A stretch of DNA of 64,000 nucleotides from Acetatifactor sp. (lineage in GTDB: Bacteria > Bacillota > Clostridia > Lachnospirales > Lachnospiraceae), in NCBI GenBank assembly GCA_024695935.1, contig JAILHH010000025.1:1-64000 (forward strand), written 5' to 3'. Both the position numbers and the translations under genes were made by a program. Each line of letters begins with the position of its first letter. Within the stretch, counting starts at the first letter, position 1. Below are positions 25,785 to 35,364 of the stretch, in pieces. The notes under the pieces were generated by a model that saw nothing but the letters and a program-made list of their open reading frames with translations, was not told where the DNA came from and made no database searches.

Positions 25785-26970
25785 ACTGTTTCAGTATTAC
25801 CTCCAGCTTATTAATAAAGATTTCTTTGGAGAAATTTTCTATGTAGTATCTTGCAGCATTTTTTCCAAATTGCTCCTTAGAATTAGTTGCAATATATTTT
25901 TCTATTACAGCCTTTAACTCTTCAGGCTTCTCCGGTTCACAACATATCCCACATTCTGCCTGATTTATGACCAAAGGTGTCTCTCCTTTAATAGCTCCTA
26001 TAATAGGTTTTCCCGCAGCCATATAAGATTGAACTTTGCCCGGCATCGTTTTCGACAATAAGTCGTTGTCAATAAGTGTGACAAGCATTGCATCCATCTT
26101 TTTATAGAACTCAGGCATCTCTTTCAACGGCAGTTTCCCATAAAAAGTAATGTTATTCAACCCTGCTGCCATCTTTTTGCAAATATTTAATGAAATACCA
26201 TCTCCTGCGATATGAAAATGGATGTCTTGTCTGTCTTTTAACAACTGTGCTGTTTTTACAATGGTTTCTACAGATTGCGATGCTCCTACAACTCCCGCAA
26301 AGCCAAAATCGAATCTTCCATTTGGTTTCTTGCTTAAGTCCACATCACTAAACATAGTCTCCGCATATTGCGGCAAATATTTTATTTCTGTATGTATATC
26401 CAATTCTTCCACAAGATAGTTTTTAAATGATTTAGAAGTTATCGCGATCAAATCCGAACCTTCATATATTTTCTTTGATACCTTTGAAAAATATCTATAT
26501 AACAATGAATTAGCCTTCATCCCGCCGGCTTCCAAACTTGCCGGCCATAGATCAAGGCAATACGTAACTATCGGTACATTATATTTCTTTTTATATGCCA
26601 ATGCAGCATATCCCATCATTACCGGCGAGAGCTGGTTTAATAACACTACATCGAATTGTGAATTGTCGTCAGGTCTGCATTCTTTTGACTTTACAAATCG
26701 AGAAGAAGATAATGCATAGCTATAATAATTTAGCAGCCTGTGCAGTGCGCCTCTTTTCCTCGGCATGGTCTTACAACGATGCACAGTAACCCCATTGATT
26801 ATTTCTAAGCTATTCTTATTCCTATAACCATCATATATCTCACCCATAGGGTAATTGGGTACACCTGTCACAACATGAACTTCATGGCCTCTTTTTACCA
26901 ATTCTTCACATATATCGCTAACTCGAAATGGTTCAGGCTTATAATACTGACATATAACTAATATTTTCAT
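25765..26970 (-). CDS. GT4 family glycosyltransferase, WbuB-like
   Basis: The 401-residue GT-B enzyme has KILVICQYYKPEPFRVSDIC, then GHEVHVVTGVPNYPMGEIYD and LDLWPASLEAGG. These are features of WbuB-type transferases, which move N-acetyl-L-fucosamine in E. coli O26. Donor-side GKVQSYMAAGKPIIGAIKGE is present. This agrees with the FnlA-like dehydratase in the same cluster, but FnlB and FnlC are absent here, so the FucNAc link remains an inference. It probably adds the second sugar after the initiating transferase. Confidence 0.83.
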   Translation of the reverse strand: MKILVICQYYKPEPFRVSDICEELVKRGHEVHVVTGVPNYPMGEIYDGYRNKNSLEIINGVTVHRCKTMPRKRGALHRLLNYYSYALSSSRFVKSKECRPDDNSQFDVVLLNQLSPVMMGYAALAYKKKYNVPIVTYCLDLWPASLEAGGMKANSLLYRYFSKVSKKIYEGSDLIAITSKSFKNYLVEELDIHTEIKYLPQYAETMFSDVDLSKKPNGRFDFGFAGVVGASQSVETIVKTAQLLKDRQDIHFHIAGDGISLNICKKMAAGLNNITFYGKLPLKEMPEFYKKMDAMLVTLIDNDLLSKTMPGKVQSYMAAGKPIIGAIKGETPLVINQAECGICCEPEKPEELKAVIEKYIATNSKEQFGKNAARYYIENFSKEIFINKLEVILKQYECLSS

Positions 26971-28490
26971 TAACTCACCTGTTTTATTTCTTTATCGCGC
27001 TGTTTGAATTCTCCATACAACAGCATTGCTCCTATGAATGTGATCGGATACGTAATTGAATTTCTCTCTCCCATCCACACCGCAATCATTCCGCATAACC
27101 ACATAAATTCGAATAACTTAGTTTTTTGCTCATACCTCACATAATTTAAAACCGAATTCCACAACCCATACAAATATACCGAGAAATATAACATACTTCC
27201 AATGTATCCGTATCTGTATATTGCCTGAACAAACTCATTATGCGCATTTATTATCGTTTGCTCTCCGACCAGCACGCCGCCTTCAACATTACCGAACAGA
27301 TTAAAGAATTCACTGTAACAATCCCATATATATAATCTTCCGGATGACAACTCATTTATTGCATAAAGAGCGCCTTCATACTGATCTAATCCACCGCCTA
27401 TAACCTGCCTTCCCCCGACACAAGCCAATATTCTGTAAAGCGTGCTATAAAGCAGACCGTCTCCGGTTTTATATGCCAATTGTTCCAACACAGTGCTATG
27501 ATTTGCATAGTAATTTATTCCGACAAAACTAACCACACCTAAAGCAACAATTATCAAAAGAAGCACATGTACCCTAAATAAATACTCTTTCGTTACCTTT
27601 TTCCTTGAATATACTAAATAGACCACCAAGGCTACAAAAATGCCAATCACCATAGTAATCGTATTTACTAATAACATCAAATAAATTAAAGAGATAAACA
27701 GAATCCAATGCACCCAGTATAGTGGACTTTTAATTCCTCTAGTATTCCTTATAGAATAGAATCTATATAAAAAGACCATAAACACACACGTCAGAAACGC
27801 CCCAAACAACCCTATATTCGTAAAACATCCATAGAATCTCTCGGTATCATAGGGATAAAACTCTGTAAAAGACCTGTAAAATACGACAATATATGACAAC
27901 AACACGCCATCGCACAGCCTCTCAACCGTATTCTGCCACTCATCCTCCGTCATGTCAGTCATATACAAAAACAGCAGTGGAACTACAAAATATACTCCGG
28001 TACCTGCATTATTGTGAGTGAGGAGCACAAATATCATCCCCAGATACAGTACTAACGGCAAAGGCTTTATATTCCTCAGGGGATTAACTTTTTTATAACA
28101 CACAAAATCCACCAGCATCAATATTCCCAACAGATATGTAACGCCATTGGGTTTATAGATTGCCAGCAGATCCGGAGATTCCCTGTATATTGATAAAAAA
28201 CTGTTTAAGACCGGGATATATATAGCGATTGTGATTAGGGAGGGTAGGTTTATCAGTCTCACCTTTTGTAACATGAAGATGATGACCATTATGGCCAACA
28301 CACCCTTTGCCATGGCAGCATCTTTATGGGTCTGATAGATCATGGAATCCACATATGTGATCTGTAAAATCCCATATCCAAACAATAGCGACATGCAGAT
28401 GTTCTTTATTATCTGACCTATTTTATTGTCCCATATTCTGTGAGCTGCTTTTTCCAAAGCGCTCTCATACATATTGATCAATTTAATCAT
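26970..28490 (-). CDS. O-antigen polymerase/ligase-like membrane protein
   Basis: The 506-residue polytopic protein has about twelve membrane segments. The late loop contains IINAHNEFVQAIYRYGYIGS, the AHNxxxQ motif of Wzy_C/O-antigen ligase proteins, after a long outer loop with GGGLDQYEGALYAINELSSG. It is a second polymerase or ligase in the same operon as the one at 18879-20111. One may polymerise and the other transfer the chain to a cell-wall acceptor. Base composition rises in GC within the first 300 bases of the gene, close to a possible recombination junction. Confidence 0.8.
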   Translation of the reverse strand: MIKLINMYESALEKAAHRIWDNKIGQIIKNICMSLLFGYGILQITYVDSMIYQTHKDAAMAKGVLAIMVIIFMLQKVRLINLPSLITIAIYIPVLNSFLSIYRESPDLLAIYKPNGVTYLLGILMLVDFVCYKKVNPLRNIKPLPLVLYLGMIFVLLTHNNAGTGVYFVVPLLFLYMTDMTEDEWQNTVERLCDGVLLSYIVVFYRSFTEFYPYDTERFYGCFTNIGLFGAFLTCVFMVFLYRFYSIRNTRGIKSPLYWVHWILFISLIYLMLLVNTITMVIGIFVALVVYLVYSRKKVTKEYLFRVHVLLLIIVALGVVSFVGINYYANHSTVLEQLAYKTGDGLLYSTLYRILACVGGRQVIGGGLDQYEGALYAINELSSGRLYIWDCYSEFFNLFGNVEGGVLVGEQTIINAHNEFVQAIYRYGYIGSMLYFSVYLYGLWNSVLNYVRYEQKTKLFEFMWLCGMIAVWMGERNSITYPITFIGAMLLYGEFKQRDKEIKQVS

Positions 28491-29559
28491 TACTCTTAAA
28501 CACCCATCTGTGCTGAATCCTGTAGCTAACTAAAAACAACACTATATCAACGACACTCTTTATTATAACCGTATCGATCTTTAATACTTGATGCACTCCG
28601 TACACGATCGTCGCCGAACACAACAGTTGCACTGCACAAAGCAGGTAATATTTCCAAATGGTCTGTCCTACCTTTGTATTATCAGCAAACACTGTCTTTC
28701 GGTTCATGTTGTAATTAAACAGGGATGATAAAACCCTTGCCACAACAGTGCTCCAATATATATTCTGTCCTGTAGCGAAGCCCGCAAATACCAGTTTTGA
28801 AAATGCCGCAAACAAACCAATATCGATCAGATATGACAAAATACCGGACAGAGAGAACAAAATAAAATACCTGAGGATCACAAAGTATATCTTTATGGAA
28901 TCCTTTACAGGTGAAAAATGGGTCTCCCTGTTACTATTAATGTATATGGTCTCGATTGGAACTTCTACTATGGGTACATTTTCTCTGAATGCATCCACTA
29001 ACATTGCCATCTCATATTCAAATCTCTCGCCCGGAATCTTTAAACATCTCTCCGCGAAATCATTTGATATGCCCCTGAGCCCTGTCTGAGTATCACCGAT
29101 ACTCTTTCCAAAGAAAAGCTTCGTGGCAGCTATGGTGGAGTTGTTTCCAAATCTGCTCTTTGGAGGCACGTTGTCCAGTGAAAAATCCCTGCACCCGAGG
29201 ACAAAGCTGCCCGTCTCTGCGAGTTTTTCCGCAACCTTTACGGTATCTGACACGCTGTGTTGGCCATCCGCGTCCGCGGTGACCACGCCACACAGCATAT
29301 CCCCGTAATGCTCCAAATAGTATTTAAAGCCTGTCTTTAACCCGTGACCTTTACCGTAGTTTCTGTCGTGAGTTATGATCTCGGCTCCCATATCTTTTGC
29401 CTGTTCAAAATAAATCTTACAATCGTCCCTGCTGCCGTCATCCACCACCAGGATATGTTCAAACCCTGCTTCGAACAGGCTCTTTACATACTCTGTAAAC
29501 AGATTGTCCGGATTTAGAGACGGTATTAATATCGCTACCCCTTTTACTGCCTCGGTCAT
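28483..29559 (-). CDS. Bifunctional GT2 glycosyltransferase / GtrA-like membrane protein
   Basis: The 358-residue fusion has residues 1 to about 225 as a GT2 domain of the polyprenyl-phosphate sugar type (VAILIPSLNPDNLFTEYVKS, VVDDGSRDD, VTADADGQHS, GDTQTGLRGIS). Residues about 230-358 are four membrane segments of a GtrA domain (FSLSGILSYLIDIGLFAAFS, NYNMNRKTVF, SYRIQHRWVF). Such fusions make and flip an undecaprenyl-phosphate monosaccharide, the donor for outer-face GT-C enzymes. Several GT-C-like proteins follow within 9 kb, which supports this. Confidence 0.9.
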   Translation of the reverse strand: MTEAVKGVAILIPSLNPDNLFTEYVKSLFEAGFEHILVVDDGSRDDCKIYFEQAKDMGAEIITHDRNYGKGHGLKTGFKYYLEHYGDMLCGVVTADADGQHSVSDTVKVAEKLAETGSFVLGCRDFSLDNVPPKSRFGNNSTIAATKLFFGKSIGDTQTGLRGISNDFAERCLKIPGERFEYEMAMLVDAFRENVPIVEVPIETIYINSNRETHFSPVKDSIKIYFVILRYFILFSLSGILSYLIDIGLFAAFSKLVFAGFATGQNIYWSTVVARVLSSLFNYNMNRKTVFADNTKVGQTIWKYYLLCAVQLLCSATIVYGVHQVLKIDTVIIKSVVDIVLFLVSYRIQHRWVFKSND

Positions 29560-30164
29560 TTTTTCTCCTTCATGCTGCCTGTGCCGCCTTCAACGACACC
29601 ATCCCCGTTTGCCACTTTAGAAAAAGTACCAAAAAAACATTTCATATCAAATATAAATGACTGTCTCTTTACATACTCTCCGTCAAGTGCTGCCTTCACC
29701 GGAATTTCCAATTCATCCCTGCCATTTATCTGTGCCCAGCCGGTGAGTCCCGGACGCACATCATTTGCTCCGTATTTATCTCTCTCTGCGATAAGGTCAT
29801 CCTGATTCCAAAGGGCAGGTCTGGGTCCCACAAAGGACATGTCTCCCTTTAATATATTAAACAGCTGTGGCAATTCATCAATGCTGGTCTTTCGAATAAA
29901 CTTTCCGCTTTTAAGCAGGTACTGTTCGGGATTTTCCAGCAGATGTGTGGGTGTATCATGGGGCGTCGACATTTTCATGGAGCGAAACTTATACAGTTTA
30001 AACAGCTTTTTATGATTCCCAACCCTCTTTTGCACAAATATGGCCGGGCCCGGATCTTCCGCTTTTATTACTATCGCCACCACAACCATTGGTATTGCCA
30101 ACAATACTATGGATATCAATGATATGATTATGTCAATCATCCTTTTAAAAATTCTCTGATACAT
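29556..30164 (-). CDS. Monotopic phosphoglycosyltransferase initiating the glycan (PglC type)
   Basis: This 202-residue protein is a minimal bacterial sugar transferase. It has one re-entrant membrane helix (IDIIISLISIVLLAIPMVVV), KRVGNHKKLFKLYKFRSM, IRKTSIDELPQLFNILKGDM (catalytic DE pair), FVGPRPAL and RPGLTGWAQINGR. It puts a phospho-sugar, often a diacetamido-deoxysugar or GalNAc, on undecaprenyl phosphate. It is the first cytoplasmic step gene of the 5-30 kb operon and lies three bases from the membrane protein gene upstream. A longer PCPE-type enzyme is encoded at 49779-51239. Confidence 0.93.
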   Translation of the reverse strand: MYQRIFKRMIDIIISLISIVLLAIPMVVVAIVIKAEDPGPAIFVQKRVGNHKKLFKLYKFRSMKMSTPHDTPTHLLENPEQYLLKSGKFIRKTSIDELPQLFNILKGDMSFVGPRPALWNQDDLIAERDKYGANDVRPGLTGWAQINGRDELEIPVKAALDGEYVKRQSFIFDMKCFFGTFSKVANGDGVVEGGTGSMKEKK

Positions 30165-30167
30165 TTC

Positions 30168-31940
30168 TCACCTGTACACCTTGAACTTGTCATTTTCATA
30201 CACAAGTTCGTAATCGTTATCTATTATAAACCTGCCCATGATCTCTGCCTTGGTGCTTACTTCCCAAACGTTTCTGTCGAGGGGATCTCCTCCGCTAAAC
30301 CATGCATTAACGATCACCACGGGCTTCTCGTTTTTAGTCTTGATTCCGTCTGCTATATGCTCAAGCTCTGTTTTAAAAGTCTCCTCACTGTAGCTTGTAA
30401 GGTCCGGCCAACCTGTGCTGATGGCGCTTTCACGCTTAAGCGCAAAGCTCATCAGCGGAATATTTCCCCAGGTGATCACCTCATCACTTATAGGCACATT
30501 TCCTTCAAAATATTCCTCCAGGCCTTCAATGATGCCCACCATTCCTGGCAGCATTTTAACTCCGTTCAGAGTGCTTTCCTGCCTCTCATATGTAGCGGTC
30601 AGTTCCCTGTTGTTAACGTCACCGTATATGTAATTCATTCGAAAGCAAGTGAACTGGAAAACGGTGATAAGGAGCATTATACTTGCGATCGCCACCGCGG
30701 CAAAACTCATATATGATTTACGCTCGATAGACTTATTTATTATCTCAACCATACTTCCCGTCACAAACGGAGCGATAATAAACAGCGAGCCCTGATACGC
30801 CTGCATGCCGGTATTGGTTCCAAGAGGAATGATAAATATCAGGCACAGCACAAAAATACTGAATATCTTCATCTCCGCATTCACATTTTTTGAAAAAATG
30901 TTCACGTCGACGAAAAATACCGCCATCAGGATCAGATAACCCACAAATACCTCAATAGTGTCATACCTGGTATAATCTACATGTGTAAACACACCCCAGT
31001 AACTCATGAACCTGAGGGGGATCAATGTCAAAACAGCAACTATTCCTGCAGCAAATATCTTTATTATGCTTTTCTTTTTCTCTATGGTTTCTTTGCCTGT
31101 CCTCAGAGCAGTTCCAAAAACCACCATGGATACGATGACAAGCCCTATAAACCATTTGCCGTATTTAACGATTGCTTCCGGCAAAGTTAAGATCATATCC
31201 GAAAATGAATATCCGTAGTCTGCTCCCTGCAGAGTCCTAAGGTCTGAGAGAAACCTTGGTATGCTGTCAAATCCATGACTGATACCAATCGTCATCACGG
31301 ATGCGATGACACCTGAGGCGAATCCGCCGATACAGATAAAAATCCGGCCAAATGATCCTTTGATCCCTTCGCTCTCGCATTTGTAAATACAAAAACAGAT
31401 CACGGGAATAATAAAGATCAGCCTTGTGAGGTTTGAGAATCTGACGAATACATCAAGTCCCGAAAACAGCCCTGACACAAAAAGCAGGCTTTTCTTTTCT
31501 TCAAAAAGCCCTTTCATGATCAGCGCGATCAGTCCCACATCCAAAAGGTATGTCAATTGATTGTATAATACCACAGATGGGCACCATATGACAAATAGTG
31601 AGAGAGCGACTCCCAAAGCCGCCGCGAAGCGGTTTAAGTATTTTTTCATCAAAAAATATGAACCGACTCCCGTGATGGATATTATGAGGGTGGTGTAGAT
31701 TTTTATTCCGAGATATGTTTTACCAAAGGGCAGCATCATAAGGATCCACCCCACCACATTTGCGAAAAACGTAGAGAGGGACCAATATGCCTCATGGTCC
31801 CAGGCATGCAAGAAATTTACGACAGAATATCCCGTATCCGTAAAATCAATGCCCTTTGTGATATTTATGAATGGGATCAAAGCAATAAGTAATCCCAGAG
31901 ATATGTCAATCAAAATGCTTTCTTTCGACAGCTTTTTCAT
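30168..31940 (-). CDS. GT-C-like polytopic membrane protein, first gene of the minus-strand glycan operon
   Basis: The product has about 590 residues with roughly twelve membrane segments in the first 430, then a soluble C-terminal domain (TYERQESTLNGVKMLPGMVG, NIPLMSFALKRESAISTGWP). The early loop GIDFTDTGYSVVNFLHAWD has the acidic residues expected for a GT-C active site. It probably transfers a sugar from a polyprenyl carrier outside the membrane. I use the ATG at 31940; the frame is open to a TTG at 31952. The promoter at 32004-32032 precedes it. Exact family not recognised. Confidence 0.72.
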   Translation of the reverse strand: MKKLSKESILIDISLGLLIALIPFINITKGIDFTDTGYSVVNFLHAWDHEAYWSLSTFFANVVGWILMMLPFGKTYLGIKIYTTLIISITGVGSYFLMKKYLNRFAAALGVALSLFVIWCPSVVLYNQLTYLLDVGLIALIMKGLFEEKKSLLFVSGLFSGLDVFVRFSNLTRLIFIIPVICFCIYKCESEGIKGSFGRIFICIGGFASGVIASVMTIGISHGFDSIPRFLSDLRTLQGADYGYSFSDMILTLPEAIVKYGKWFIGLVIVSMVVFGTALRTGKETIEKKKSIIKIFAAGIVAVLTLIPLRFMSYWGVFTHVDYTRYDTIEVFVGYLILMAVFFVDVNIFSKNVNAEMKIFSIFVLCLIFIIPLGTNTGMQAYQGSLFIIAPFVTGSMVEIINKSIERKSYMSFAAVAIASIMLLITVFQFTCFRMNYIYGDVNNRELTATYERQESTLNGVKMLPGMVGIIEGLEEYFEGNVPISDEVITWGNIPLMSFALKRESAISTGWPDLTSYSEETFKTELEHIADGIKTKNEKPVVIVNAWFSGGDPLDRNVWEVSTKAEIMGRFIIDNDYELVYENDKFKVYR

Positions 31941-32003
31941 ATTAAAAACCAACCGCTTTTCATGCCTTTTTTAGCCTTTTTGCGGTCTATCCTTCCCCCG
32001 ACA

Positions 32004-32032
32004 ATTTTATCCAAAATCTCGCTTAATATCAA
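32004..32032 (-). promoter_or_regulatory. Promoter of the 5-32 kb minus-strand glycan operon
   Basis: On the minus strand TTGATA (32032-32027), a 17-base spacer and TAAAAT (32009-32004) stand about 60 bases upstream of the first gene. Few other gaps downstream are large enough for a promoter, so it may drive up to 26 kb. Confidence 0.65.
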
Positions 32033-32070
32033 TATAAAAAAGTCTCTGTTCCACGCAGTACTCTTTTTGT

Positions 32071-32100
32071 TGCATTGACGCCTTGAAAAGGGCTATAATT
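32071..32100 (+). promoter_or_regulatory. Divergent promoter for the plus-strand GT-C gene set
   Basis: TTGCAT (32071-32076), an 18-base spacer and a perfect TATAAT (32095-32100) lie 33 bases upstream of the ATG at 32134, which has an AGGTGGGA ribosome site. The minus-strand promoter lies only 40 bases away. Confidence 0.6.
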
Positions 32101-32133
32101 TATGTATTCGAGTAAACAGGTGGGAACGAAACT

Positions 32134-33780
32134 ATGTTAATTAATATCTTCAACTGGATATATGTGATATTCACAAGTTTTTGTTTGGGTTATGCGTTCC
32201 TGCTGTTTGCAAAAAAGTTTTTGGGTTACCGTATTATTAATATAGACAGTATTCTCGTCGCCGGCCTTATAATAGCGACGGTTTATGCAGAAATCTGGAG
32301 TCTCTTCGGCGGCGTTTTGCTTGCAGCAAATCTGGTTCTGTGTCTTTTCTGCGTAGCTTTTATTTTCTTTTTCCGCAGGGCGATTTCAGCCACGCTGCAT
32401 GAAGCCATTACCCCGGGCAATTTGTCGCGCCGCATTGTTATCTGTGTTTTATTTTTGCTTTGGGCGTATTTTGGTTCCAGAGGTTATTTTGCCTATGACA
32501 GCGATCTGTACCACGGGCAAAGCATACGTTGGATCGAGGAATACGGTGTGGTAAAAGGCATGGGTAATCTCCACGAGCGCTTTGCTTACAACAGTTCGTA
32601 TTTTGCGCTTTCCGCGCTCTACAGTATGAAATTTCTCTTTGGCAGGTCTTTGCACAGCATTGGGGCTTACATGGCATTTCTCCTAAGCCTGACCACACTT
32701 AATATCTGCAGAGCATGGAAGCGAAAAAAGTTTATCTGGTCCGATTATGCAAGGATCGCCGCAATTTACTATCTGACCACAATTACTGATGAAGTCTCCG
32801 CACCCGCTTCGGATTTTGCCATTATGTGCATGATTTTCTGGATTGTCATAAAATGGCTGGATGCACTGGAGGATGATGGTACTAAAAATGAGATTGCACC
32901 TTTTGCTCTGTTATGTGTGGCCGGTGCATATGCTCTGACGTTAAAACTTACAGCAGGGCTGATATTGATCCTGCTTATAAAGCCTGCAGTTAATCTTATC
33001 AAAGGAAAAAAATGGAAAGAGATCTGTATTTATCTGTCTCTTGGCCTGACAGTCGCGGTTCCGTGGTTTATTCGCACCGTACTTATCTCGGGCTGGCTGA
33101 TATATCCATTTGAGGGTCTTGACCTTTTCAACGTGGATTGGAAGATAAACAGTGAAACAGTGGCACTTGATGCTGCAAACATAAAGACCTGGGCCAGAGG
33201 GCTCTACAATGCAAGCCTGGTTGATGTTCCGATCTCAGAATGGTTCCCGGGCTGGTTTAAAGGCGCGCTTTCCGGCACGGAAAAACTTCTTATTATTGCC
33301 TGTCTTGGGGAGATTATTCTCTTTGCAGGCATAGTTATCACAAGTGTTATTCGCCGTAACAAAGATTCATGGGATGCCATCCTAGTGATGTTTACCATGC
33401 TCTCTTCATATATTTTCTGGCAGTTAAGTGCCCCGATGATGCGCTATGGATATGCAGGCGTTTTACTGACTGCGGTTCTTCCTGTCGGATATATTTTGTC
33501 ACATTTAAAGAAAACACGTATTATCTGCCTTATCGTATTATTGTACGGTGCATATAAACTCGGAATGGTTGGTAAATATGCATTTGACAGCAGGCTTTTC
33601 GGATACATGCTCTGGCCCCAGGATTACGGGCAATACGAACTGGAAAGTTATGACGTTGATGGGATCACCATTTTTTACCCTGTCGAAGGAGACAGGACAG
33701 GATATGATGCCTTCCCCACCTCACCGGATAAAAGGGATCTGGAGTTAAGGGGTACAGGATTACGTGACGGCTTCAGATAA
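32134..33780 (+). CDS. GT-C-like polytopic membrane protein (LIC_10190-type)
   Basis: The 548-residue protein has about 12-13 membrane segments. The first outer loop reads FAYDSDLYHGQSIRWIEEYG and LHERFAYNSSYFALSALYSM, the acidic DSDLYH pattern seen in LIC_10190-like and other GT-C proteins. A short soluble tail follows. The ribosome site AGGTGGGA precedes the ATG. It opens a four-gene plus-strand set of similar proteins. Sugar and acceptor unknown. Confidence 0.72.
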   Translation: MLINIFNWIYVIFTSFCLGYAFLLFAKKFLGYRIINIDSILVAGLIIATVYAEIWSLFGGVLLAANLVLCLFCVAFIFFFRRAISATLHEAITPGNLSRRIVICVLFLLWAYFGSRGYFAYDSDLYHGQSIRWIEEYGVVKGMGNLHERFAYNSSYFALSALYSMKFLFGRSLHSIGAYMAFLLSLTTLNICRAWKRKKFIWSDYARIAAIYYLTTITDEVSAPASDFAIMCMIFWIVIKWLDALEDDGTKNEIAPFALLCVAGAYALTLKLTAGLILILLIKPAVNLIKGKKWKEICIYLSLGLTVAVPWFIRTVLISGWLIYPFEGLDLFNVDWKINSETVALDAANIKTWARGLYNASLVDVPISEWFPGWFKGALSGTEKLLIIACLGEIILFAGIVITSVIRRNKDSWDAILVMFTMLSSYIFWQLSAPMMRYGYAGVLLTAVLPVGYILSHLKKTRIICLIVLLYGAYKLGMVGKYAFDSRLFGYMLWPQDYGQYELESYDVDGITIFYPVEGDRTGYDAFPTSPDKRDLELRGTGLRDGFR

Positions 33781-33789
33781 GATTTTTTA

Positions 33790-33808
33790 CGGTTCACCCG
33801 GTGAACCG
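33790..33808 (+). terminator. Palindromic hairpin after the first plus-strand gene
   Basis: CGGTTCACC and GGTGAACCG form a nearly perfect 19-base palindrome starting ten bases after the stop codon, followed by GCGTTTATAAATC. The U-tract is poor, so it may be an attenuator or RNA stabiliser and not a full terminator. Confidence 0.4.
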
Positions 33809-33855
33809 CGTTTATAAATCCATTATTTTTTTCAGAAGTGGCTTTGGAGGCTTAT

Positions 33856-35337
33856 ATGATTACGAAACGGGACAAAATCTCATTTTTATCGACTTTGGTC
33901 GCAGGCATTTTTGCCTATGGATATATACTTACCAACAATCTGCTGACATATGATTCTCTGTGGAATCTGTATTCGGATCAAAATATGATCAGCTCCGGCA
34001 GACCTTTTCTGATGTTTGCTGCAAAAATCAGTTCCGATTACGATCTGCCCTGGTTTAACGGGATGCTGGCCATATTGTATCTGGCGCTTACTGCTGTAAT
34101 ACTCTGCAGATGCTTTGATATTAAAAAAGATATGACCGCCGTGCTTATCGGTATCCTCACCGTTACATTTCCAAGTGTTGCAAATACTTTTGTATATTCC
34201 TTTACTGTGGATGCATATATGCTGGCAGTACTTTTCTCCGCCCTGTCAGTGTATCTGACCCGTAAATACAGGTTCGGATTCCTTGCCGGTGCAATGTTGT
34301 TAGCGATTTCCATAGGAATTTATCAGGCTTATTTTTCCTACGCCATAGTATTGTTTTTACTCCTGTTTATCATGGATCTGATCGATAATGAAGATTTTAA
34401 ACAAGAGTTTGTGCTGATGTTAAAGAGCCTCTTTGTGGTGGTCTTTTCCTATGTGTTCTATTTGGTTTCCCTAAAGGTCCTGTTATCCATAGAGGGAGAG
34501 GCTCTCTCAGGCTATCAGGGAACGGATGCGGTATTTTCATTCGGTTTATCCACCATATTTACCGGTTTAAAGACGACCTTTATGGGATTTATTGACTTTG
34601 CAAGATACGCAAATGTGCTGACCACCACATGGCCCATGAAGATCGCTTTCGTTGTGACAGTCCTATTAGCTCTGGCAGAGCTTGTGATCTTATTTATCAA
34701 AAGCAAGACTTATAAGCGGGCGTTAAATACCTGTTTTATCATATTGTTCATCGCATTGATGCCCTTTGGAGCGGGAACTGTTTCCATCATTGCTCCATCC
34801 ACCTATATGCATCTTTTGATCAGGATGCCCTGGGTGCTGTTCTTCGTATTTGCGGCAGTGCTGGCTGAGCGCTTCGAAAAGGTGCAGCTTGTCACCACGG
34901 TTTCAGCCTTTGTACTGGCATTTGAGTTTGCTCTGGTAGCGAATGTGGTCGGATACAATCTGAATGAAAGATATGAAAAAACCTACGCTCTGTGTAACAG
35001 GATCATTGCACGGCTGGAAACATGTCCGGATTACACCCCCGATACAAAGGTGGCCATACTTGGCGGATATCCGGATACGGAATTTTACAGGCCCACCTCT
35101 GTCACAGGCAATGACCTTGTCGGGTATTTCGGTGTGGACGGAGAATTTGTGGTTAATTCCACCGCAAAATATAATGAATTCATGTCCCATTACATGGGCT
35201 TTTCACTTAATCTGATCTCAGGCGAAGAGGAAACCGCTCTCACCGAAACTGCGGAATTTAAGTCCATGGACAAGTTCCCGTCAAAAGATTCCATCGGTTT
35301 TATCGGGGATGTATTGGTAATAAAACTTAACGGCTGA
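33856..35337 (+). CDS. GtrII-like glucosyltransferase family membrane protein
   Basis: The 493-residue polytopic protein has YDSLWNLYSDQNMISSGRPF followed by LMFAAKISSDYDLPWFNGML. This is the GtrII pattern, in which an acidic-rich first loop and a GR-x-F motif precede the membrane bundle. GtrII enzymes transfer glucose from undecaprenyl-phosphate-glucose to O-antigen outside the membrane. The start is the ATG at 33856, with GGAGG seven bases upstream; the GTG at 33838 overlaps that site and is unlikely. GtrA- and GtrB-like genes are at 28483-29559 and 54259-55188. Confidence 0.8.
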   Translation: MITKRDKISFLSTLVAGIFAYGYILTNNLLTYDSLWNLYSDQNMISSGRPFLMFAAKISSDYDLPWFNGMLAILYLALTAVILCRCFDIKKDMTAVLIGILTVTFPSVANTFVYSFTVDAYMLAVLFSALSVYLTRKYRFGFLAGAMLLAISIGIYQAYFSYAIVLFLLLFIMDLIDNEDFKQEFVLMLKSLFVVVFSYVFYLVSLKVLLSIEGEALSGYQGTDAVFSFGLSTIFTGLKTTFMGFIDFARYANVLTTTWPMKIAFVVTVLLALAELVILFIKSKTYKRALNTCFIILFIALMPFGAGTVSIIAPSTYMHLLIRMPWVLFFVFAAVLAERFEKVQLVTTVSAFVLAFEFALVANVVGYNLNERYEKTYALCNRIIARLETCPDYTPDTKVAILGGYPDTEFYRPTSVTGNDLVGYFGVDGEFVVNSTAKYNEFMSHYMGFSLNLISGEEETALTETAEFKSMDKFPSKDSIGFIGDVLVIKLNG

Positions 35338-35364
35338 TGAATTTTAAGTATATACAGAGGATGA

